This document shows positions 32,891-41,000 of a stretch of DNA of 64,000 nucleotides, piece by piece (positions within the stretch are counted from its first letter, which is position 1; every line of letters begins with the position of its first letter). A program made the position numbers and the translations under genes. The stretch covers positions 1 to 64,000 of the IMG/VR virus record IMGVR_UViG_3300035156_000156. One strand, given 5' to 3'. Source of the stretch: a virus. Below the pieces are notes generated by a model. That model made no database searches, was not told the origin of the DNA, and saw nothing but the letters and a program-made list of their open reading frames with translations.

Positions 32891-35800
32891 ATATCGCATC
32901 GTAGTGCCGATCGACGCACAGACCGGCCCCGGCTCGCAAAAGGTCAAGCAAGACCTGCGCGGCATCGCCACCGAGGCGAAGAACACCAAGGCCGCGATCA
33001 ACAGCGCGTTCGATCAGGCCGCCTTCGATCGCACCGTGGGCGGCCTGACTGCCCGGCTGGACGGCCTCGACAAGACGCTGGGCAGCGTTGCGGCACAGTC
33101 GGCCACGGTCGGCAAGTCGCAGGACGCCTTGGCCACCTCGCTCGATCGGCTGAACGGGTCGGTTGATAAGGTCGGCAAGGGCATGGCCAACGTCGGCAAG
33201 GGGGCCGGCGATGCTGCCAAGGGGCAAACCGCCTTGGAAGCATCCACCCGCCGCGTGTTGGCCGCGGTCGATACCGAGGCTGCCGAACTGGCGCGCCTGA
33301 ACAACCTGCTGGGCGACGCCAAGCGCGCGCTGGACGCCGGCACCATTTCGCAGGAGCAATTCGCGCGGGTCCAGAAGCTGGCCACCGACGGCGTGCGCAC
33401 GAACACGCAATCGGTTGGCCAGCAGCGCGCCGGCTATCAGCAACTCGGGTTTCAGGTGCAGGACATCACCAGCACGCTGGCGATGGGCATCAGCCCGCTG
33501 ACGGTGCTGGCGCAGCAGGGCGGTCAGACCGCATCGGCGTTGACGCTGGCGCTGGGCGACAAGGGCGCGCTGGGCAAGGCCGCGGGCTTCATCGCTGGGC
33601 CGTTCGGCTCGATCGTGCTGGCGGCCGGCGTCGTGCTGGGCGGGCTGGCGGTTCGGTTCTTCAACACCGGCTCGGCGATTGACGAGGCGGTCAAGAAGCT
33701 GCGCGAGGATGCCAAGGAAACCGAGGCCAACCGCGTCGCCAAGGATCGCTTCAAGCTGACGCAGGAAGGTGTCACCGCTGCGATCCGCGACGGCACGGAC
33801 GCCACGCGCAAGTCGGTGGAGGCCACGCGATCGTCGGCCGAACAGGCCAACATCGAAGCCAAGATCAACCTGCAACGCATCGTCAGCATTCGGAACGTCA
33901 CCAAGGCACTGCTGGAACAGGAAGCTGCGCGCACCGAGTTCAACGGCGCGACGAACACCGGCTCGGGCAACGCCGGGCTGGCGGCGCAGGGCGGGTTGCA
34001 GCGGTCGAACGACCTGCAAGAGCGGATCAAGAAGCAGGACGCCGCGATCCGTGAAGCCGAAACGCGCGTCCAGCAGACCCGCATCGATCTGGCCGTAGAA
34101 GTCGGCGCGCAGCAGGCCACTGCGGTCGGGCGCGTGACGCGCGAGTACGACAAGCAGATCAGCGCGCTGGAACTGGCCGCGCGCAAGCAGGTCAACGCCG
34201 GCAAGGCGGTGGACGCATCGCTGACGGCGCAGATCGCACGGCTGCAACAGCGCAAGTCTGCCGCGATCGAGGCGACGCAGGCGGCTGAACGGCTGGACAA
34301 GGCAAGCGGCGGCGACACAACGCGGTTCATATCGCCGGTGTCGGGTGGCCGGGTGTCGTCCGGGTTCGGCCCGCGCGCCGCCCCCACGGCCGGCGCTTCG
34401 ACATTCCACAAAGGCATCGACATCGCCGCGCCGCTGGGCACCCCGGTCAAGGCCGCAGCCGGCGGCGTGGTCATCTATGCCGGCAAACTGGGCGGGCTGG
34501 GCAACGCGATCATCGTTGACCACGGCGGCGGCACGATCACCGAATACGGCCACCTGTCGTCGGTGCTGACGAACAAGGGTGCCAAGGTCGGGCAGGGCCA
34601 GCAGATCGGCGCTGTGGGCAGTACCGGCGTGTCCACCGGCAATCACCTAGACTACCGGGTCAAGGTTGGCGGGCGGTACGTGGACCCGCGTGGCGGGCGC
34701 TACCGCACCGACGAGACGCAGGCCGACGTGCGCGCCGCGACGGCGCAGGAACAGGCCGAGGCGCGCCGCAAGACTGCCGAGGAAGCGGCAGCCCGCAAGC
34801 GCGAACAGGAAAGCGACTTCGTGCAGGGCGTGGTCGATGAAGCGGCCAGCCGCGGCTTCGACGGCCAGACCGAAACGCTACAGGCCAAGATCGACCGCAC
34901 GCTGGCCGACTTCAATCGACGCTTCGATCGCGCCGCCACCGAGGGCGAGCGCGGCAAGATCAGCGCGGCACTGACGGACGCCGATTCGCGCGAGACGGCC
35001 CGCCACTTCGATCAGGCGTATGTCGAACCGTTGAACCGACTGCGCGCGTTGCAGGGCGTGGTGGGGCAGGATCGCGCCGTGCTGAACGCGCAGCTTGACG
35101 AGTCCACCCGGCTGGGCCGCGATCTGACCCCGGTGCAGGCGCAGCAGATCGCCGACTCCATCAAGATCGGCGACGCACTACAGCGGCAGTCGGATATTCT
35201 CGGCGCAGTGCGTCAGCCGATCGAGGACTATCGCGCCCAGCTTGCCGCGCTGAATGCGCTGCTAGCGCAGGGCGCGATCAGCCAAACGACGTTCAGTGCC
35301 CGCGTCGGTGAACTCGGGCAGTCGGCGCGCGACTTCAAGGGCGGGCTGCCCGGCAACGCCTCGCTGGGCGGCACCTTCTCGGACAACGCCCAGCGCGAGG
35401 ACGCGAACGCCGAGCGCGATGCCGACCTTGAAAAGCTGCGCGCCAACTTGGAAGCCGGCACCATTCTCGAGTCCGAGTGCTACGGCATTCGCGAGGCTAT
35501 CGCGCGCAAGCACAGCGACCGCATGCGCCAGATCGATGATGCGCGCCGCGACGCCGCGATCGGTTCGGCGGCGTCGATCGCCGACAGCCTGTTGAGCATC
35601 GCCACCGATAGCGTCGGCAAGCAGAGCGCGGTGTACAAGGGCCTGTTCCTGATCAGTAAGGGCTTCGCCATCGCGGAGTCGGTGATCAAGATTCAGCAGG
35701 GCATCGCGAACGCCTTGTCACTACCGTTCCCGGCCAACATCGGCGCGGCTGCGGTGGTCGCTGCCAACGCCGCCAGCATCGTGTCCACGATCCAATCGGC

Positions 35801-36212
35801 CAAGCTGAACTTTGCAGATGGCGGCAAGATTCGCGGGCCGGGCGGGCCACGCGACGACAGCGTGCCGATCAACGCCAGCAACGGCGAGTTCGTGGTGAAC
35901 GCTGCTGCGGTGGCGCGGCCCGGCAACGAAGCACTGTTGCAAGCGATGAACTCGGGCAACCTGACCGCCGGCACGCGCCGCGCCAGCAATGACAACGCGG
36001 CGGCGGCGGTGGTCGGCGGCGGCGCGGGGGATAGCTGGTCGCTGTCGTTCGGCGACATCAACGTGCAGACCACGGGCGACGCCGCCAGTGCGCAGGATCA
36101 GGCGCGCGAAATCAAGGCGCAGTTCGTGACGATCGTGCGCGCCGAGATTGCCAACGCCAAGCGATCGGGCGGGGCATTGACGAAGACCGCCCCTAGCGTG
36201 ATGAGCGGGTGA
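32883..36212 (+). CDS. Tape measure protein with M23 peptidase-like domain
   Basis: A 1,109-residue tape measure protein. Long helical, Ala/Lys/Gln-rich sequence surrounds a phage tape-measure segment (AGYQQLGFQVQDITSTLAMG, about 180-200, then a hydrophobic stretch near 240-255). Residues about 480-600 are an M23/LytM-type domain: His509 and Asp513 (HKGID), His557 and His588 are kept, but the usual HxH is His588-Leu-Asp590. The C-terminus has hydrophobic segments and a GGP-RDDSVPINASNGEFVVNA motif seen in tape measures. Its length should set the tail at about 160 nm by the usual 1.5 angstrom per residue rule. GTG start overlapping the frameshift ORF. Confidence 0.88.
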   Translation: MSEYRIVVPIDAQTGPGSQKVKQDLRGIATEAKNTKAAINSAFDQAAFDRTVGGLTARLDGLDKTLGSVAAQSATVGKSQDALATSLDRLNGSVDKVGKGMANVGKGAGDAAKGQTALEASTRRVLAAVDTEAAELARLNNLLGDAKRALDAGTISQEQFARVQKLATDGVRTNTQSVGQQRAGYQQLGFQVQDITSTLAMGISPLTVLAQQGGQTASALTLALGDKGALGKAAGFIAGPFGSIVLAAGVVLGGLAVRFFNTGSAIDEAVKKLREDAKETEANRVAKDRFKLTQEGVTAAIRDGTDATRKSVEATRSSAEQANIEAKINLQRIVSIRNVTKALLEQEAARTEFNGATNTGSGNAGLAAQGGLQRSNDLQERIKKQDAAIREAETRVQQTRIDLAVEVGAQQATAVGRVTREYDKQISALELAARKQVNAGKAVDASLTAQIARLQQRKSAAIEATQAAERLDKASGGDTTRFISPVSGGRVSSGFGPRAAPTAGASTFHKGIDIAAPLGTPVKAAAGGVVIYAGKLGGLGNAIIVDHGGGTITEYGHLSSVLTNKGAKVGQGQQIGAVGSTGVSTGNHLDYRVKVGGRYVDPRGGRYRTDETQADVRAATAQEQAEARRKTAEEAAARKREQESDFVQGVVDEAASRGFDGQTETLQAKIDRTLADFNRRFDRAATEGERGKISAALTDADSRETARHFDQAYVEPLNRLRALQGVVGQDRAVLNAQLDESTRLGRDLTPVQAQQIADSIKIGDALQRQSDILGAVRQPIEDYRAQLAALNALLAQGAISQTTFSARVGELGQSARDFKGGLPGNASLGGTFSDNAQREDANAERDADLEKLRANLEAGTILESECYGIREAIARKHSDRMRQIDDARRDAAIGSAASIADSLLSIATDSVGKQSAVYKGLFLISKGFAIAESVIKIQQGIANALSLPFPANIGAAAVVAANAASIVSTIQSAKLNFADGGKIRGPGGPRDDSVPINASNGEFVVNAAAVARPGNEALLQAMNSGNLTAGTRRASNDNAAAAVVGGGAGDSWSLSFGDINVQTTGDAASAQDQAREIKAQFVTIVRAEIANAKRSGGALTKTAPSVMSG

Positions 36213-36574
36213 TGGCCGAGATACCGAAAATCAATTCGACGGACGACGCCGTGGCCCTGTCCTACGGCACGGCGGGCGCGCAGAACTATAACCGCAACCG
36301 CGTGCAGTTCGGCGATGGCCAATCGCAGCGCAAGGCGAGGGGCATAAATAACGCGCCGCAGCGGTGGCAGTTGGTGTGGACTCGGATCAGCGACGAGGAC
36401 GCCGAAACCCTGCGGCTGTTCTTCGAAGATTTGGCGGGTGTCGGCGTGGTCGATTGGAAGCCGTACGCGCAGCCGGCGATGCTGAAATGGACCGCCACCG
36501 GATGGCAGAACAAGCCGAGCGGCTTTCAGGTGCAGGACTGTTCGATCAACCTTGAACAAGAGTTCGACCTGTGA
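36212..36574 (+). CDS. Minor tail protein (gpM-like)
   Basis: A 120-residue beta-rich protein matching lambda gpM: RWQLVWTRISDEDAETLRLFFEDLAG, then VDWKPYAQPAMLKWTATGWQ. It joins the tail tip complex. ATG overlaps the tape measure stop; it ends in an overlap with the gpL-like gene. Confidence 0.8.
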   Translation: MAEIPKINSTDDAVALSYGTAGAQNYNRNRVQFGDGQSQRKARGINNAPQRWQLVWTRISDEDAETLRLFFEDLAGVGVVDWKPYAQPAMLKWTATGWQNKPSGFQVQDCSINLEQEFDL

Positions 36575-37272
36575 CGATCCGAGGGCTGGTGCAGGCGTCG
36601 GACCTCGGCGCGGAGGTGACGCTCTACGAACTGGACTTGTCGATGTTCGGCATGGGCATCGTGCGGCTGACGCCGGGCCATACCGGCAGCGGCCTGATCA
36701 GCTTCCAAGGCGAGCAATATGCGCCGCACCCGATCGAGGCCGACGGGTTCGAACTGACCACCACCGGCACGCTGCCCCGGCCCGACTTCCTCGTATCGAA
36801 CGTCGAAAACACCTTCACCGCGCTGGTGGAACAGCACGACGATCTGCAAGGCGCGATCCTGACCCGGCTGCGCACCTATGAGACCTATCTGGACGACGGC
36901 GCTACGCCGGGGCCGGATATGCTGCCGCCCGACGTGTACCTGCTGTCGCAGAAGGCCAAGCACACCGACACCGAAATCCAGTGGGTATGCGTCGCCCAGA
37001 TGGATCAGGAGGGCGTTGCCCTGCCGGCGCGCCAGATCGTGCGCGATTGGTGCGGGCATGACACCCGCGTGTGGGACGGCACCGGGTTCGATTACACCAA
37101 TGTGACGTGCCCCTACACCGGGCCGCCCAAGGATGAAGCCGGGCTGCCGTCCGATCCGTGGGCCGAAGTCTTTTCCAAGCGCCTCGGCACCTGCTGCAAG
37201 GCGCGGTTCGGCGCAAAGTCCGTGCTGCCCACGCGGGCCTTTCCGGGGGTCGCCAGACTGCGAAGCCGATAA
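36571..37272 (+). CDS. Minor tail protein (gpL-like)
   Basis: A 233-residue protein with the gpL layout: an N-terminal beta domain and a C-terminal Cys-containing domain (WCGHDTRVWDG, VTCPYTG, GTCCKARFG). In lambda gpL the C-terminal Cys residues bind an iron-sulphur cluster; the four Cys here (WC, TC, CC) could do the same. GTG start in a 4-bp overlap. Confidence 0.82.
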   Translation: MTIRGLVQASDLGAEVTLYELDLSMFGMGIVRLTPGHTGSGLISFQGEQYAPHPIEADGFELTTTGTLPRPDFLVSNVENTFTALVEQHDDLQGAILTRLRTYETYLDDGATPGPDMLPPDVYLLSQKAKHTDTEIQWVCVAQMDQEGVALPARQIVRDWCGHDTRVWDGTGFDYTNVTCPYTGPPKDEAGLPSDPWAEVFSKRLGTCCKARFGAKSVLPTRAFPGVARLRSR

Positions 37273-38054
37273 TGCGGGCAGTGATGGCCCGCATGCTCGA
37301 TGGCACGCCCCTGACCACCCCTGCGGCGGCCCTTGCCCTACGCCAGCACGCCATCGCCGAGTTTCCGCGCGAGTGCATCGGCATGATCGATGCGGCCGGG
37401 GCGTATCTGCCGCTGACGAACCACGCCGCGGGCGACGCCGCTGAGCGTCACGCGCTGGCCGATCGCCGCGTGGTGGCGCAGCAGATGGCCATCGGCAACC
37501 TGCGCGCGCTGTGCCACAGCCACCCCGGTGGCCCCGACTGCCCGAGCGAAACCGATATGATTTCGCAGATGGAAATGGAGGTGCCGTTTGTCATAGTCAG
37601 CACCAACGGCACCGCGACCACCGAACCGTTCGCGTGGGGCGATCAGCTTATCGATGACGAACCGCTGATCGGCCGCCCGTTTCAGCACGGGGTGACGGAC
37701 TGTTACGCCATGATCCGGGCCTATTATCGCACCGAACGCGGCGTGCTGCTGCCCGACTTTGCACGCAATTGGGAGTGGTGGCAGGACGAAACCCCCGGCG
37801 AAAAGGATCTCTACAGCAGGCACTTCGCCGACGCAGGGTTCGCACAGATCAACCGCGCCGCGGTGCTGCCGGGTGATGTGTGGCTGGCCGCGATCAGGTC
37901 GGAAGTGCCGAACCATGCTGGCGTGCTGCTTGACGGGGGCCTCTCCCTGCATCACCCGTCATCGGGTCTGCCGCACGATCCCGGCCGGCTGTCGAAGCGT
38001 GACCCGATCGCCCGGTGGACGCCTCACATAACGCACTGGCTGCGGAGGGCCTGA
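37272..38054 (+). CDS. Tail tip peptidase (gpK-like, JAB plus NlpC/P60)
   Basis: A 260-residue protein in two domains, as lambda gpK. The N-terminal JAB/Mov34 domain has the full metal site: Glu34 (PRECIG), His82-Ser-His84, Ser92 and Asp95 (HSHPGG...SETD). The NlpC/P60 domain has the catalytic Cys144 (TDCYAM) and a His in NHAGVLLDGG. It probably opens the peptidoglycan during DNA entry. It starts at the stop of the gpL-like gene. Confidence 0.85.
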   Translation: MRAVMARMLDGTPLTTPAAALALRQHAIAEFPRECIGMIDAAGAYLPLTNHAAGDAAERHALADRRVVAQQMAIGNLRALCHSHPGGPDCPSETDMISQMEMEVPFVIVSTNGTATTEPFAWGDQLIDDEPLIGRPFQHGVTDCYAMIRAYYRTERGVLLPDFARNWEWWQDETPGEKDLYSRHFADAGFAQINRAAVLPGDVWLAAIRSEVPNHAGVLLDGGLSLHHPSSGLPHDPGRLSKRDPIARWTPHITHWLRRA

Positions 38055-38055
38055 A

Positions 38056-41000
38056 ATGCGCACCATCCATCTGCACGGCCGGCTAGGAACCAAGTTCGGC
38101 CGGAAGCACAGCCTTGCCGTGTCGTCACCGGCCGAGGCGATGCGCGCCCTGTCGCACCTGCTGCCGGGCTTCTCGGCCTACGTCCGGGCGCGCAAGTACG
38201 CCGTGGCCGTTGGCGATGGCACGGTGATCGGCGAGCGACAGCTACGCATGCAACTGGCTGCTGGGCGCGACGTGCATATCGTGCCGGCCGGCGCGGCGTC
38301 GGGCATCGAAACGATCCTGTTGGGCGCGACCCTGCTGCTGACCGCAGTGGCGGCGGTGTCGGTGCTGTCGATGCCCAAGGCGGTAGCAGCATCGGCGCGC
38401 GAGGACGCGACCAAGACCGCCAGCTTCATTTTCGACGGCGCACAGAACAACAGCGAACAGGGCCACCCGGTGCCGCTGGTCTATGGCCAGATGCGCGTCG
38501 GCTCGATCGTGGTCAGCGCAGGCATCAACACGTCAGACGCCAACGCGATGTCGCTCGGCACCAATCCGGCGAACCCGTACCTGTCGGGCACGTACAAGGA
38601 TCGGGTGGGCATCACCGCCGGCTTCCTTAGCGGCAACAGCCGCGAATGGGTGGCGTTTGAAAAGGGCGGCAAGGGCGGCGGCGGGGGCACGACGCGAAGC
38701 GCGCAGGAAGACCCCAATTCGCTGCAATCGCAGGCCACGGCCAAGATCGTTGACCTTGTGTCGGAAGGCGAAATCGTCGGCTTGGTCAACGGCATGCAGT
38801 CGATCTATTTCGACGGCACGCCACTGGCCAACCCGGACGGCACGTTCAACTTCGCCGGGGTCGCGGTCGAACAGCGGCTCGGACTGCCCGATCAGGAATT
38901 CATGCCGGGCTTTGCCGATACGGAGTTGACGCGACAGATCGGCACTGACGTGACGGCCAACGGCGGCCCGGTGACGCGCTCGATCGAGGACGGCGACGTG
39001 ACCGTGGCGCGCGTCACGATCCGCCTGCCGCAACTGTTCCAGCAGGACACCACCAACGGCGACCTGAAACAGAGTTCGGTAGAGGTGGCCATATCGGTGC
39101 AGGCCGATGGCGGCGGCTTCACCGAGATTGTGCGGTCGCAGTTCGTGGGCAAAACGAACAGCCCCTATCAGCGCAGCTTCGACATTCGTTTGCCCAACGG
39201 CACGACGCGCGACGTGCGCGTGACGCGCATCACGCCCGACAGCGATGTGGCCAGCCTACAGAACGACACCGTTTTCGACCTGCTGACCGAGGTGGTGGAG
39301 GCCAAGCTATCCTACCCGGACAGCGCCCTGTTCGGCCTGACCGTGGACGCCAAGCAGTTCGGGACGAACATTCAGGGCCGGGCCTACGAAATCAAGGGCC
39401 TGATCATTGAAGTGCCGAGCAACTATAACCCGGTGACGCGGGCCTATAGCGGCATATGGGACGGCACGTTCAAGCGCGCGTGGACTGACAATCCGGCGTG
39501 GGTGTTCCGCGATATTCTCGTCAGCCGTCGATATGGCCTCGGCGCTCGCATCCCTGAAAGCGCGATCGACAAGTGGGGCCTGTACGCAATCGCGCAGTAT
39601 TGCGACGGCATGGTGCCCGACGGATTCGGCGGCACGGAACCGCGCTATACGATCAACTGCGCCATCACGAACCCGGCCAGCGCCTACGACCTGCTGGCAT
39701 CGATCGCGTCGAACTTCCGTGGCTGGGCCTATTGGGGTTCGGGCACCGTCATGGCGGTGCAGGATCGCCCGGAAGACCCTAGCATCCTTGTGACGCCATC
39801 GAACGTGGTGGACGGCCAGATCAGCTATGGCCGCATCACGCCGCTGGAAAAGCGCCGTTCGGTTGCCGTGGTCTACTGGAACGACCCCGACGACGGCTAC
39901 AAGCTGGCCCCCGAAATCTACGAAGAACCCGCGTTGATCCGTCGATTCGGCCGGCGCACCGGCGAGGAAGTCACCGCGTTCGGTGTCACCCGCCGGGGCC
40001 ATGCGCACCGCTTCGCGCGGTGGCTGATCGAGGACGAGTCACAGGCCAGCAACGCAAGCGCCTCCTATCAGGTCGGCGACGATCACGCCTTCGCCGAGCC
40101 GGGCCGCATCGCGACGATCGCCGACCCGATGTACAGCAGCCTGCGCCGCGGCGGGCGCGTCCGGGTCGCGACCACCACATCGGTGGAACTCGACGCCCCG
40201 GTGACGATCGCCAACGGGCAGCAATACTTGCTGCGCGTCATGTTGCCCGATGGCACTGTGCAGCGCCGCGCCGTGTTCCCACAGCCGGGGCAATCGGTGG
40301 TGATGCCGATCACCGCGCCGCTGTCGCTCGCGCCGAAGCCGGGCGCTGTCTGGACGCTGGAAACCGACGCGGTGGCCAACCGCCAGTTCCGCATCCGGGC
40401 GCTGACCACCACCGCCGCGCCGTACAGCGTACAGGGACAGCTATACGATCCGACCAAGTACGAACGGGTTGAACTGGACCGCGACATCAGTTCGCCGAAC
40501 TATCTGGGCGTGCCGCAGGGCGGGCTTGGCCTGCCACGCAACCTGTACGCATTCGAGTTCCTGTTCCCCAACGGCACCGCCTCGGTCCCTGCGGTGCAGA
40601 TGGGGTGGCAGCATCCCGACGATCCGCGCGTGCTGTACTATCAGGCGCAGGTTCAGCGCCCCGGCGGGCAGTGGGAAGCTGCCGGCGACTCGAGCGACTC
40701 CACCCGCGTCATCCGGCCGGCCGAGCCGGGCAGTTGGGGCTTCCGGGTGCGCTCGCTCGATGCGCTGGGCAACAAAACCGCGTGGGTGCAGATCACCGCG
40801 CCGCTTGACGGCCAAGTCGATCTGATCCCCAACCCATACGATCTGACGCTGAACGTCAGCGAAGACGCGGGGATTGCGGCGCTCGTGTGGACCCCGCCTA
40901 TCGACTTCCGCCCGCTGCGGTTCGAAATCATGTACAACATCGCCGACGATTATGCCGGGGCGGCCTCGCTCGGCATCGTGGACGGTGCCAGCTTCGTGGT

